Source: Paraburkholderia unamae (GTDB taxonomy: Bacteria > Pseudomonadota > Gammaproteobacteria > Burkholderiales > Burkholderiaceae). Taken from it: a stretch of 64,000 bases of DNA. A model generated the notes under the pieces. The model worked only from the letters and a program-made list of their open reading frames with translations, made no database searches and was not told the DNA's origin. Location: assembly GCF_003268775.1 (NCBI RefSeq), contig NZ_QLSU01000039.1, positions 22,792-86,791 on the forward strand, written 5' to 3'. Below, one piece after another: positions 52,282-61,511 of this stretch (positions are counted from its first letter, which is position 1; the number at the start of each line of letters is the position of its first letter). Made by a program: the position numbers and the translations under genes.

Positions 52282-55200
52282 TCAGACCAGCGCATCCAGC
52301 AAAGCCTGAACCGGATGACGCAATTGCCGCCCGCGCAAGCGCTTCACCTGGCAACGGCACGAATAACCCGTGGCCAGCAATTCGTCGCCGCCCGGTTGCG
52401 CATCGACATGCCGCGCCCACGATTGCTCGAATATCGTCTCTGACGTCCCGCGATTGCGCGCCTCGTGGCCATATGTGCCCGACATGCCGCAGCAACCACT
52501 GGCGGGCGTTGTGAGCACAAGGCCCGCAGCCTCGAATACGTCCTTCCATAGTCCCGCCGCGGCGCCCGCATTGGTCCGCTCGGTGCAATGCGCAAGCAGA
52601 CGAAACGTAGCCGCCCCGCGCTTGTGCGTTTCCCGTGCGCGCAGCACACCGAGCAGCCACTCCTGCGGCAATCGCACCTCGGGCATGGCTGCAATGCCCT
52701 CGACCTTGCGGTACTCCTGACGGTAGACGAGTGTCATGGCAGGGTCCACGCCAACCAGCGGGACGCCCGTACGGGCGAGCGCAGCGAGTTGCGCAGCATT
52801 GCGGCTCGCCGCGCGCCGGAACTGCGGCAGAAATCCTTGAACATGTAGCGGCTTGCCGTTCGGAAGATACGGCGCGACGAACACCTTGAATCCAAGACGC
52901 GCAGCGAGTTCCATGAATGCAGCCAAAACCGGCGTTTCGAAGTAACGCGTAAATGCATCCTGCACGACAATCACGCTGCGCCCGCGCCCGGCTTCGCTGA
53001 GCGCGGCGAGCCGTTCCGCTGTCGCCAGTTCCGCACCCGATTTGCGCAAGACCTCGCGCCAGGAAATCGTGCTCAAGAGCGGATTGTCGACGATCCCCAA
53101 CCCGCGCCCGAGCATCGACTTCACCGGGCGCGAGCGCATCAGCGCGTTGTAAAGACCGCGTGCGGCGGGCACCGCCGCCACGCGCGGCACGGTGAATTCG
53201 AGCGCACCGATCAGATAGTCGCGCAGGGGCCGCAAGTAGCGCGTGTGATAAAGCGCCAGGAAGCGCGCGCGAAACTCGGGCACGCTCACCTTCACAGGGC
53301 ATTGTCCCGCACAGGACTTGCACGCGAGACAACCCGCCATGGCATCGTAGACTTCGTGCGAGAAGTCCTCTTCGCCCCGGTGTTTGCGCACACTGTTGAC
53401 GACGCGGACCGGCCACGCAGCGACCGCCGGCGCGGCAGTAAGATCCGTTCCGGCATCCTGTTGCATGCGCAACCATTCGCGCATGAGCGACGCCCGCCCC
53501 TTCGGCGAAAGCACGCGCTCGCGCGTGGCCTTCCACGAGGGGCACATGGCGTCGTCCGGGTCGAAGTTGTAGCAGGCGCCGTTGCCGTTGCAGTGGACGG
53601 CGTCGGCGTTGGCCTGCCAGACCCGCTCGTCGATGCGGCGATCCCACTCGCCACGCAGCGGCGTTGCATCGATCTTCAGCAGCGGCGCGCTCGCGCCCGC
53701 AGGCGTGGCGATCTTGCCGGGGTTCAGTTGATTGTGCGGGTCGAACGCCGCCTTGAGCCGTTGCAGCGCCGGATACAAGGGGCCGAAATACGCAGGCACG
53801 TACTCGGAGCGCACGCCCTTGCCATGCTCGCCCCACAGCAGGCCGCCGTACTTGATCGTCAGCGCGGTCACCGCGTCGGAAATCGGGCGCACCAGCGCGG
53901 CCTCGGCGGGATTGCGCATGTCGAGCGCGGGGCGCACGTGCAGCACGCCCGCATCCACGTGGCCGAACATGCCGTAGCGCAGCCCGAAACCGTCGAGCAG
54001 CGCCCGGAACTCCGCGATATAGTCGGCCAGATTTTCAGGCGGCACCGCCGTGTCTTCCACGAAAGGCTGCGGGCGGCTCGCGCCGCGCACGTTGCCAAGC
54101 AGCCCCACGGCGCGCTTGCGCATGGCGTAGACGCGATTGATCGCCGCTTCGCCATCGGCGATCGTGTGGCCGAGACGCTTCACGCTCGCGTCCGAGTGCA
54201 GATGCTCCGTGAACGCCGCCACGCGTGCGCGCACTTCGCTCGCATCGTCGCCGCTGAACTCCACCATGTTGATGCCGCTCGCGCCGCCTTCCACGCCCTC
54301 GTCGTCCGGGAAATACGCAGCCACGCTTTGCCAGACGATGTCCTCGCGCGCGAGGCGCAGCACGGTCGAGTCGACCGTTTCGATCGAGAGCGGACGGTGG
54401 GCCATCAACGCCTGCGCGTCGCGCAGCGCATCCATGAAACCCTCGTAGCGAATATTGACGAGCGCGGCGTGCTTCGGAACCGGCAGCACATTCAGCGTCG
54501 CCTCCACGATCAGGCCGAGCGTGCCTTCCGAGCCGCACAACACGCTGTTGATGTCGAACCGGCCGTCGCGCTCGCGCAGGTGCGCGAGATCGTAGCCCGT
54601 CAAGCAGCGGTTCAGATTGGGAAAGCGCTCGCGTATGAGGTCGGCCTCGCGCTCGCTGATCTCGCGCGCGGTGCGCAACACCTCGCCCACCTTGTCATTG
54701 CGCGCGCAAAGCGATGTGAGCGCCGCGCTATCGACCGGCGCGCTCGACAAACACTCGCCGCCCAACAGCATTGTTTCGAGCGCGAGCACATGGTCGCGCG
54801 TTTTGCCGTAGGTGCAACTGCCCTGCCCGCTCGCGTCCGTGCTGATCATGCCGCCGATGGTCGCGCGATTCGATGTGGAGAGCTCCGGCGCGAAGAAAAG
54901 ACCGTGCGGCTTCAGCGCCGCATTGAGCTGGTCCTTGACGACACCCGCTTCGACCCTCGCCGTGCGCGCAACAGGATCGATGTCGAGGATGCGGTTCATG
55001 TGCCGCGACATGTCGACCACGATGCCTTCGGTGAGCGATTGGCCATTGGTGCCCGTGCCACCGCCGCGCGCCGTCACGACCACACCGCGAAATGCCTCGC
55101 GCCCGAGCAGGCTCGCGATGCGTTGCACGTCCCTCGCATGGCGGGGAAACACGGCCGCGCGCGGATAGCGCTGGTAGATCGAATTGTCGGTGGCCAGCAC

Positions 55201-55320
55201 GGTGCGCGTGGCGTGGCTCGTATCCACCTCGCCCTCGAAACCCGACGCCTTCAATTCATGCAAAAATTGACGGATCGGTCGCTCGTGGGTTGCGCCGATG
55301 GGAAGCCTGGCTATGGTCAT
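52282..55320 (-). CDS. YdiJ-type FAD and Fe-S D-2-hydroxyacid dehydrogenase
   Basis: The 1012-residue protein joins a FAD-linked oxidase half (FAD_binding_4 at about 55-190 with ARGGGTGTNGQSLTEG; oxidase C-terminal domain to about 530) to a Fe-S half. A 4Fe-4S cluster motif GCLACKSCAGQCPVK is near 670, and CCG-type cysteines lie at the end (ASGCCGMSGTYGHEA; GYSCRCQVKR). E. coli YdiJ, 1018 residues, is this fusion and oxidises D-2-hydroxyglutarate-type acids. The electron acceptor is probably the quinone pool. The divergent LysR gene likely controls it. A second possibility is D-lactate or glycolate oxidation. Confidence 0.92.
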   Translation of the reverse strand: MTIARLPIGATHERPIRQFLHELKASGFEGEVDTSHATRTVLATDNSIYQRYPRAAVFPRHARDVQRIASLLGREAFRGVVVTARGGGTGTNGQSLTEGIVVDMSRHMNRILDIDPVARTARVEAGVVKDQLNAALKPHGLFFAPELSTSNRATIGGMISTDASGQGSCTYGKTRDHVLALETMLLGGECLSSAPVDSAALTSLCARNDKVGEVLRTAREISEREADLIRERFPNLNRCLTGYDLAHLRERDGRFDINSVLCGSEGTLGLIVEATLNVLPVPKHAALVNIRYEGFMDALRDAQALMAHRPLSIETVDSTVLRLAREDIVWQSVAAYFPDDEGVEGGASGINMVEFSGDDASEVRARVAAFTEHLHSDASVKRLGHTIADGEAAINRVYAMRKRAVGLLGNVRGASRPQPFVEDTAVPPENLADYIAEFRALLDGFGLRYGMFGHVDAGVLHVRPALDMRNPAEAALVRPISDAVTALTIKYGGLLWGEHGKGVRSEYVPAYFGPLYPALQRLKAAFDPHNQLNPGKIATPAGASAPLLKIDATPLRGEWDRRIDERVWQANADAVHCNGNGACYNFDPDDAMCPSWKATRERVLSPKGRASLMREWLRMQQDAGTDLTAAPAVAAWPVRVVNSVRKHRGEEDFSHEVYDAMAGCLACKSCAGQCPVKVSVPEFRARFLALYHTRYLRPLRDYLIGALEFTVPRVAAVPAARGLYNALMRSRPVKSMLGRGLGIVDNPLLSTISWREVLRKSGAELATAERLAALSEAGRGRSVIVVQDAFTRYFETPVLAAFMELAARLGFKVFVAPYLPNGKPLHVQGFLPQFRRAASRNAAQLAALARTGVPLVGVDPAMTLVYRQEYRKVEGIAAMPEVRLPQEWLLGVLRARETHKRGAATFRLLAHCTERTNAGAAAGLWKDVFEAAGLVLTTPASGCCGMSGTYGHEARNRGTSETIFEQSWARHVDAQPGGDELLATGYSCRCQVKRLRGRQLRHPVQALLDALV

Positions 55321-55370
55321 ATTGCTCTCGAAGTCTCGTGCAGGGCGTGTTGTGCCTTATCTGACCGATC

Positions 55371-55399
55371 ATTGTCGCGTCCGAACCGGCGCCGGACAA
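55371..55399 (-). promoter_or_regulatory. promoter of the YdiJ-type gene
   Basis: On the minus strand TTGTCC (55394-55399), 17 bases, GACAAT (55371-55376). It reads into the dehydrogenase gene, whose start codon is 51 bases downstream. Confidence 0.5.
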
Positions 55400-55434
55400 A
55401 CGTATGTTTGTTGGATTGATCATGAGGTTTATGA

Positions 55435-56358
55435 ATGAATTATCGTAAGCTGACGCCGTCGATGTCGCTGCTGCTCGCATTCGAAGCGTCCGCGCGCCAT
55501 GAGAGCTTCACGCGGGCCGCGCAAGAGCTCTCGCTCACGCAAAGCGCCGTGAGCCGCCAGGTGCAGGCGCTAGAAGCCATGCTCGACCTGGAACTTTTCA
55601 CGCGCGAGGGCAAGCGCATCGTGCCGACCGACATCGGCCGCGCCTATATGACGGAGATTGCACAGGCGCTCACGCTGATCCGCACCGCGACATTGCAGGC
55701 GCTCACAGCGAACGCGCCGAAAACGCAGTTGCGCGTCGCGACCTTGCCCACGTTCGGCGCGAAGTGGCTGTTGCCGCGCCTGCACCGCTTTTATCAGGCG
55801 CATCCCGATCTACAGATCGACCTCGATTCGCGCATCGGGGCCGCCGACTTCGCGACCCAGGACCTCGACGCGGCCATTGTGGTGGGCGACGGGCGCTGGC
55901 CGGATGTGATCGCGCACCGGCTCTACGCGGAAGAACTGGTGCTGGTGGGAAACCCCGCCACGCTGCCGTTCGCGCGAAAGTCGAAGCGCGGCGCCGTCCC
56001 GACGATCAAGGCCCTCGAAGGTCTCACGCTGCTGCGCGTGCGCAGCTTTCCCGACGCATGGCGCGAATGGTGCGCGCATTCCGGTCTGCCGCACGACGCG
56101 CTGCGGCCCGGCCCGAGCTTCGAGCTGACCTCGCATCTGATCCAGGCGGTCGTGGCGGGTATAGGCGTGGGGCTCGTCCCGCGCATGCTCGTGGAAGACG
56201 AACTCAGGGAAAAGCGGCTGCTGAGCCCCTTCGAAGCCGTGGCGAGCTCGCGCTCGTACTATCTGGTGTATCCGGAGCGCGCGCAGCGCCACCCCGTGCT
56301 GATCGCGTTTCGCGACTGGCTGCTACAGGAGCTTGCCGCCCCCGACGCCGCGCGCTGA
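55435..56358 (+). CDS. LysR-type regulator (GcvA-like) of the YdiJ-type gene
   Basis: The 307-residue protein starts at MNYRKLTPSMSLLLAFEASA (55435, GAGG upstream). Winged HTH with ELSLTQSAVSRQVQALEAML; substrate domain from about 95 (LRVATLPTFGAKWLLPRL) of the GcvA/AmpR branch. The start lies 114 bases from the dehydrogenase start on the other strand. Its regulated gene is very probably that one. Confidence 0.9.
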   Translation: MNYRKLTPSMSLLLAFEASARHESFTRAAQELSLTQSAVSRQVQALEAMLDLELFTREGKRIVPTDIGRAYMTEIAQALTLIRTATLQALTANAPKTQLRVATLPTFGAKWLLPRLHRFYQAHPDLQIDLDSRIGAADFATQDLDAAIVVGDGRWPDVIAHRLYAEELVLVGNPATLPFARKSKRGAVPTIKALEGLTLLRVRSFPDAWREWCAHSGLPHDALRPGPSFELTSHLIQAVVAGIGVGLVPRMLVEDELREKRLLSPFEAVASSRSYYLVYPERAQRHPVLIAFRDWLLQELAAPDAAR

Positions 56359-56401
56359 AACCGGCAAACGCTCGCCGCGCGCGCCGCAACGATCGAACGC
56401 G

Positions 56402-57943
56402 TCAGACCCTGGGCGGATAAAGCGCTTCGAGCGCATCGGTCACGCGGCCGAGCACTTCGCTCCAGTTGCCGCGCTCCGTTTGCGTGAAAAGGCGCAGGCC
56501 GGGATACCAGGGACTGTCGTCACGGTTGCGCAGCCAACGCCAGCAACCCGCGAAGCGGTTGAGCAGCCATACACGCTTGCCCATTGCCGCGGCAAGATGC
56601 GCCACCGACGTATCGACCGAAATGACGAGATCGAGCCCGTCAATCAACGCGGCCGTATCGGCGAAATCGCCAACCTCGTCCATCCAGTCAACGACCTGCG
56701 CCTGGCCGGTCGACGGCAGTGGCTTCGCTGCGGCATCGGCTTTTTGCAGGCTGACCCAGTGCGCCCCGTGCCATGCGAGCAGTTTCGCAAACGCTTGCGG
56801 CGCGATGCTGCGCCGGCGATCCGCGGTCAGCGCCGCGTGTCCGGCCCACACAACGCCGATCCGCGGCCGCGCGTCATTGCCAAGCCCGGCCAGGCGCTCG
56901 GCCCACATGCGCGCGCGTTGCGGTTCGGCGTACAGGTAAGGCACCGGCGCGGGAATGTTGTCGAGCCGCGTGCCAAGCAGCATCGGCAGCGAAAGCAGCG
57001 TGCAATATCCGTCCCAGCCGGAAAGATCGGATGGCACGTCATCGAGCAGCACAAGATTGGGCCAGCGCGCGCAGAGTGACTGTTCGAGCAGTTGCCGCAG
57101 CGGCCTCGGACACACGTAGCCAACGCAAGCGCCGTGCGCGAGCGCCATAGGTAGGTAGCGGCAAAATTGCAGCGCGTCGCCGAAGCCTTGTTCGTGCAGC
57201 ACGAGCAAGCGCCGCGCGCCGCCGAGCGGGCCGCCTCGCCAAAGCGGAATCGGCAAGACCGGCGCACCCTTCTCCGCCGGCCTGTCGCCAATCTGGTTGC
57301 TGGCCCAACGATGCTCGAAATACGGCCAGCCCTCCGCATAATGGCCCGCCGCCAGCAGGGCGTGCCCAAGGTTGCTGCGCGCTTCGACATTGCGCTCGTC
57401 GAGCGCGATGGCGCGCTCGAAATGGGCAATGGCCGTGGCGAGTTCGCCGATGTCCTTCGAAACCGTGCCGAGATTGTTATGCGCCGCCCCGTGACCTGGC
57501 TGACGCGCGATGGCCTGCCGGTAGCTTTGCGCAGCCTCCGCGGGCTGGTCGTCGAGTTGCAGAACGACACCCAGGTTGTACCAGAGCAGCGTCGTGTCGG
57601 ACGCCGGAAAGCGCTCGCGCGCGCGCCGCAAACCCAGGCGCGCCATTTCGGCCGCCGCTGCGTAGTCACGCAGACGCGTTTGCGTGACGCACAGGCTGTT
57701 GCAGTACGCGGGGTGGGGCTGCAACTGCACGGCGCGCGTGAGCCATGCTTGTGCGTCCGCCGGCGCGCCCAGTGCGAGTGCGATCAGGCCGCGCAGATGC
57801 AACGCGTCGCTGTTGCGCGGATTCGCAACAATGGCCTTCTCGGCGAACGTCAATGCGGTTTCATATTGACCCGCGTTGTAGGCGCGATTGGCGTTGTCTG
57901 CGAGTGACTGCGCGTGCTGGATCGACGATGACACGACTTTCAT
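56402..57943 (-). CDS. TPR protein with glycosyltransferase-9-like domain
   Basis: The 513-residue protein has TPR repeats at about 15-210 (NRAYNAGQYETALTFAEKAI, AHNNLGTVSKDIGELATAIA, AIALDERNVEARSNLGHAL), then a GT9/ADP-heptose-transferase-like half (RLLVLHEQGFGDALQFCRYLP, IGVVWAGHA, DTAALIDGLDLVISVDTSVAH, AMGKRVWLLNRF). The end of the protein matches widely spread TPR-glycosyltransferases often set near flagellin or O-antigen genes. The acceptor is unknown. Its 5' end is 3 bases from the stop of the next gene, so they form one transcript. Confidence 0.88.
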   Translation of the reverse strand: MKVVSSSIQHAQSLADNANRAYNAGQYETALTFAEKAIVANPRNSDALHLRGLIALALGAPADAQAWLTRAVQLQPHPAYCNSLCVTQTRLRDYAAAAEMARLGLRRARERFPASDTTLLWYNLGVVLQLDDQPAEAAQSYRQAIARQPGHGAAHNNLGTVSKDIGELATAIAHFERAIALDERNVEARSNLGHALLAAGHYAEGWPYFEHRWASNQIGDRPAEKGAPVLPIPLWRGGPLGGARRLLVLHEQGFGDALQFCRYLPMALAHGACVGYVCPRPLRQLLEQSLCARWPNLVLLDDVPSDLSGWDGYCTLLSLPMLLGTRLDNIPAPVPYLYAEPQRARMWAERLAGLGNDARPRIGVVWAGHAALTADRRRSIAPQAFAKLLAWHGAHWVSLQKADAAAKPLPSTGQAQVVDWMDEVGDFADTAALIDGLDLVISVDTSVAHLAAAMGKRVWLLNRFAGCWRWLRNRDDSPWYPGLRLFTQTERGNWSEVLGRVTDALEALYPPRV

Positions 57944-57946
57944 GCT

Positions 57947-58795
57947 TTACACTTTCAAATACGAAAACGAGGAGCCGCAGTCCACATCAAACCGGTTGAA
58001 ATACGTGTTCTCCGGATCCAGCCAGGCGGTCAAAAAGTTACGCGTACAACCGGCGCGCCAGGGAAATGGCCAGTCGCCTTCATGCGCGAGATAGCTACGA
58101 CTGAATTCCATGAGCACGATGCGTTTCGCCACTCGCGGGTAGCAATTGGCAATATGCATGGGTCCGGAATTCACGCCGATGAATCTCGACGCCGTGGCGA
58201 TTTCCGCAGCCGATTCCCATAAATCCAGCTTGCCGCGCAAATCAATCACATTTCGCCCTTCAAGCGGTTTGTCGCTCTTTGCGCCGATTTGCACGACTAG
58301 CCAGTTCCTGTAATTTCTGCGGATTGCGGCAATGACGTCGTCACTCATGACCCTTACTTCGTCCTCGCCAAACTGATAGCGGATAGGCGCTTCGCCAGTC
58401 AGGGCGCGGTCAGAACCAGTGGTATGAACAACCACCTTGTGGGGGACGATATTGACCTCTTCGTGGATGTACAGCCGAGGATGCCGGCATGCCCCGCCTT
58501 TGAGTCCGAGCTGGTGCAATATGTACTCGGTTTGTGAGCCGAAAGTGTCGCTGTTGTATTGCTTCTCGTAGCGCCGTGCCTGCTTTTCATCACGCGCATC
58601 GGGTGTCACCATGACTTCCGTATCGCCCTGCGCCGCAGACCTGAAATCAATGTAAGGATTGTGTTTGAACACCCACATGCGCTCATCGGAATAAAACAGG
58701 CGCTCGCCTTTTTGTGCGTAATAAGCCTCGGGAATGGCCGTTACTGAGACTTGATCGCCGATGGAAAAGAATGGGATTCTTAGCTGCACTGCCAT
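57947..58795 (-). CDS. glycosyltransferase-like protein of low G+C
   Basis: The 282-residue protein is read from MAVQLRIPFFSIGDQVSVTA (58795). The end has a GT9-type acceptor/nucleotide-sugar turn (ASRFIGVNSGPMHIANCYPRV, IVLMEFSRSYL). The start has the SIGDQVSVTAIPEAYY pattern of GT9 N-terminal folds. Base use is unlike the neighbours: one 60-base stretch, 58321-58380, holds 32 G+C, while surrounding genes look well above that. Probably recently acquired, and likely the partner of the TPR gene 3 bases downstream. The sugar and acceptor are unknown. Confidence 0.75.
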   Translation of the reverse strand: MAVQLRIPFFSIGDQVSVTAIPEAYYAQKGERLFYSDERMWVFKHNPYIDFRSAAQGDTEVMVTPDARDEKQARRYEKQYNSDTFGSQTEYILHQLGLKGGACRHPRLYIHEEVNIVPHKVVVHTTGSDRALTGEAPIRYQFGEDEVRVMSDDVIAAIRRNYRNWLVVQIGAKSDKPLEGRNVIDLRGKLDLWESAAEIATASRFIGVNSGPMHIANCYPRVAKRIVLMEFSRSYLAHEGDWPFPWRAGCTRNFLTAWLDPENTYFNRFDVDCGSSFSYLKV

Positions 58796-59173
58796 GATCT
58801 GGACCCGCTCCCTGTGAGTGCTTGATCTTTTCGTGCCAGCTTGCGGTCGCCAGATGACGCGTCCTATGCGGCAAAGCCAACGTTTGCCGCAATTAGACCA
58901 GCGTCTCAAAAATTCTCGATCAGGTAATACTTCGCGCAGGTGAAACCGAGCAAGTCAGGGGCTGCGCCATGGCACGCGGATCGTGCGCGGCGAGTAGTGT
59001 GAAGTGTCGATTCGCTGGTGTCGCGAACCGCAGACGCCAGCTATGTGAGCGGCGACTCATCGGGTCGATGAAACGAATGACGAAAGTGACGGGCCGTCAG
59101 CATTCGCCAATCCGGTCCATTGAAACACCAGGCGCCCCGCTCCGCCTTTCATTGCCTCGCGGGGCGCGTGGCC
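58796..59173. other. 378-base intergenic region
   Basis: Upstream of the glycosyltransferase-like gene and downstream of the MFS gene, both minus strand. It holds the candidate terminator at 59132-59167. The ORFs crossing it show no family resemblance. No clear promoter was found. Confidence 0.4.
59132..59167 (-). terminator. candidate terminator after the ACS-family transporter
   Basis: A 9-bp stem GCGCCCCGC (59132-59140) with GCGGGGCGC (59159-59167) and an 18-base loop lies 6 bases after the stop codon. No T-run follows, so it is weak. Confidence 0.4.
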
Positions 59174-60532
59174 TCAGTGTGCGGCCTTCTTCGGCGCGGG
59201 CACGCCCAGCACCAGCGCCGCTCCGCTCGCCACCAGCAACGCGGCCAGCAGATACAGCGCGTTGTCCATGCTGCCCGTATGCGTCTTGATGAGGCCGATC
59301 ACCCACGGACTGACAATGCCGCTCGTAATGCCGATGCTGCTGATGAGCGCGATACCCGCGGCGGCGGCCTTGCCCGACAGATACGCAGAAGGCACCGCCC
59401 AGAAGATCGGCAGCGCGGCGAAGATCAGCACCGCCGCCACGGAAAGTATCGCCATCATCGCGGCGAAGCTCGCCAGGTGCAGTGTGAGCAGCGCCAATGC
59501 AATGCCGCCGCCCATCGTGCAGGCCGCGAAGTGCCAGCGCCGTTCGGCGCGCCGGTCCGAGCGGCGTGCGATCCACATGAGGCCCACCGCGCCCACCGCA
59601 TTCGGAATCACCGTGTAAAGGCTGATCCACAACACGTCATGCACGCCGAAGTCGCGAATCATGAGCGGCATCCAGAAGTTCAGCGTGAGCGACGCGCAAG
59701 TCAGCGAGAAGTAGATGAACGCGAACAGATACACACGCGGATTGCGCAGCGCCGCGCCGAACGAACGCGTGGAATGGGCGTGCGACTGCTCGCCGTCGCG
59801 CTGCGCGATGAGGTGGGCCTTTTCCGCGTCGTTGAGCCACTTCGCCTTCTCGGGGCCATCCACGAGCCAGAAGGCCGCCATCAGCCCGAGCACCACGGCG
59901 GGCACGCCTTCGATCGCGAACATCCAGCGCCAGCCGGCCAGCCCCATCACGCCGGCCAGATCGCGCATGATCCAGCCCGAGATGAGGCCGCCCAATACGC
60001 CCGCCACCGCCACGCCCGCGAAGAAGATCGAGAATACGGCGGCGCGGCGGCGCGCCGGATACCAGTACGTGAGATAGAGCACGATGCCCGGAAAGAAGCC
60101 CGCCTCGAACACGCCCAGCAGGAAGCGCAGCGCATAGAACTGCGTGGGGCTCGAGACGAACATCATGCAGGTGGAAGCAATGCCCCACAGCAGCATGATG
60201 CGCGTGAACGTGCGGCGCGCGCCAAAGCGGGCGAGCAGCATGTTGCTGGGCACTTCGCAGAGCACGTAGCCCACGTAGAACACGGCGGCGCCGAGGCCGT
60301 ACATCGCGTCGCTGAAGCCGAGATCGTGCTTCATCTGCAACTGCGCGAAACCGATGTTGATGCGGTCGAGAAACGACACGACGTAGCAGATGAACAGGAA
60401 CGGAATCACGTGCGCCGACACCTTGCTGTAGAGTGCGTCGTCCTGGGCATCCGACGGGGAAAGCGTGTGGGCGGGCGCGGCGTACGGGCGCGCGGCTTCG
60501 GACCCGCGGTCCGGGGCGATCGATTGAGGCAT
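59174..60532 (-). CDS. MFS transporter of the anion:cation symporter (ACS) family
   Basis: The 452-residue transporter has 12 spans and starts at MPQSIAPDRG (60532), with GGAG nine bases upstream. ACS marks: YVVSFLDRINIGFAQLQM at the first loop, LLARFGARRTFTRIM after span 2, and EAGFFPGIVLYLTYWYPARRRA. These carry organic anions such as phthalate, hexuronate or 4-hydroxyphenylacetate. No enzyme adjoins it to give the substrate. A well-formed promoter with a 16-bp palindrome lies upstream. The divergent neighbour is the unknown 154-residue protein. Confidence 0.9.
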   Translation of the reverse strand: MPQSIAPDRGSEAARPYAAPAHTLSPSDAQDDALYSKVSAHVIPFLFICYVVSFLDRINIGFAQLQMKHDLGFSDAMYGLGAAVFYVGYVLCEVPSNMLLARFGARRTFTRIMLLWGIASTCMMFVSSPTQFYALRFLLGVFEAGFFPGIVLYLTYWYPARRRAAVFSIFFAGVAVAGVLGGLISGWIMRDLAGVMGLAGWRWMFAIEGVPAVVLGLMAAFWLVDGPEKAKWLNDAEKAHLIAQRDGEQSHAHSTRSFGAALRNPRVYLFAFIYFSLTCASLTLNFWMPLMIRDFGVHDVLWISLYTVIPNAVGAVGLMWIARRSDRRAERRWHFAACTMGGGIALALLTLHLASFAAMMAILSVAAVLIFAALPIFWAVPSAYLSGKAAAAGIALISSIGITSGIVSPWVIGLIKTHTGSMDNALYLLAALLVASGAALVLGVPAPKKAAH

Positions 60533-60550
60533 CAGCCTGTCTCCAAACAT

Positions 60551-60973
60551 GACTCCGGCGCACCGGGCAGATCCGGGCAGACCGTTGATACGCGGCGTCT
60601 TGCGCGCCTTGCGCGGTTCGCCTGAAACGCTCGCGCCAAGGCGAGTTTCCAGGCAGTGGGCCGATCATAGGTTGGCCCCGGATAATTTGTCAATAGCGAA
60701 TCTATTCGCTTTACGTTAATACGGGTTTCCCTTAGGGGTGCACCCCACGGGCACGCGGTTAGCCGCGCAAGGTCTGCCACGTCACCGATTTGTCACACGA
60801 AACCGGTTTGCGAACTTCGTCCGTCAATTATTTCGAACACCTTATTTTTTTGTTCGCACGCACTCAACCTACAATGACGCAATCGCCAATGCCGCACGCA
60901 CCATTCGATTGCTTAAGATTGCTTACGTTAAGCAGCGACCCGCCGACCGGGCCGCTCAGCCGAGGAGATCGTC
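60551..60973. other. 423-base intergenic region between two divergent genes
   Basis: AT-rich by local standards. It carries the minus-strand promoter and palindrome described separately. Towards the plus-strand gene lie a -10-like TACAAT (60870-60875), an inverted repeat GCTTACGTTAAGC (60921-60933) and the ribosome site GAGGAG just before the ATG. No gene is seen. Confidence 0.5.
60664..60710 (-). promoter_or_regulatory. sigma-70 promoter and operator of the ACS-family transporter
   Basis: On the minus strand TTGACA (60688-60693), 18 bases, TATGAT (60664-60669): one of the best promoters in the window. Touching its upstream edge is the palindrome AGCGAAT-2-ATTCGCT (60695-60710), centred about 45 bases before the expected start, which fits an activator or a repressor that blocks RNA polymerase. 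Confidence 0.75.
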
Positions 60974-61438
60974 ATGACCGCTTCTGCCCCTTCCACCGCT
61001 TCCACGCTTTCCGCCAATTTCTGGCAACCGTGGAACTACTGGATGCCCGCGCTACGTTCAGCGCTCTCGATCGACGCCGCGCCCCAGTCGCTCGACCAAT
61101 CGATCCTGCCGTGGTCGTTCACGGGGCTCGTGATCAACGAGAGCAATTCGAGCAATCCGGCGGCGGAGCGCGCTATCGTCAGCGAAGAGAGTTACGGGCG
61201 ACAACTGGGCCGCATTTCGGAAGCGCTCGCCTACCTGATCGATCAAACCGGCGCGGACAAATCGGTCAAGGCGATCAAGTGCTTTCTGGAGATGAAAGAG
61301 AAGATCGAAGCCATCAAGCACGAAACCGAAGACTCGCGATTCGAACGGGTGCTGGCCGACCTGGAAAGGCTCAAGGCGCGTGACGAAGCCGCCTTCGCGG
61401 CACGGCTCGCGCGCCTCGATTCGCTCGCCAAAAAATAA
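60974..61438 (+). CDS. uncharacterised 154-residue helical protein
   Basis: The ATG at 60974 is preceded by GAGGAG at ideal distance. The N-terminus is Ser/Ala-rich and followed by NFWQPWNYWMPALRSAL and ILPWSFTGLVINESNSSNPA. The second half is long amphipathic helix (ESYGRQLGRISEALAYLID, then KCFLEMKEKIEAIKHETEDS, then ERLKARDEAAFAARLARLDSLAKK). This composition recalls phasin or heme-granule proteins but has no clear family mark. The final codons overlap the T-run of the mhpC terminator on the opposite strand. Confidence 0.7.
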   Translation: MTASAPSTASTLSANFWQPWNYWMPALRSALSIDAAPQSLDQSILPWSFTGLVINESNSSNPAAERAIVSEESYGRQLGRISEALAYLIDQTGADKSVKAIKCFLEMKEKIEAIKHETEDSRFERVLADLERLKARDEAAFAARLARLDSLAKK

Positions 61439-61465
61439 TGCGGCGCACCTCACGGTGCGCCGCAT
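61431..61465 (-). terminator. terminator of the mhp operon
   Basis: A 12-bp perfect stem (61438-61449 with 61454-61465) and 4-base loop lies 60 bases past the mhpC stop. On the minus strand it is followed by TATTTTTT, which is a standard intrinsic terminator. The stem also follows the plus-strand gene but has no T-run on that side. Confidence 0.88.
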
Positions 61466-61511
61466 CGACGTGCGTGGCATGAAGCGGCGCGCTGCCGCCT
61501 GGTCTTCGCCC

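Noticed and set aside
57947..58909. Longer start (58909) for the low-G+C gene
   Set aside because: The added 38 residues are Arg/Trp/Cys-rich and without similarity; MAVQLRIPFF at 58795 begins the glycosyltransferase-like fold.
58969..59289. 106-codon ORF between the glycosyltransferase and MFS genes
   Set aside because: Overlaps the 3' end of the transporter gene on the other strand and has Arg/Pro-rich random character.
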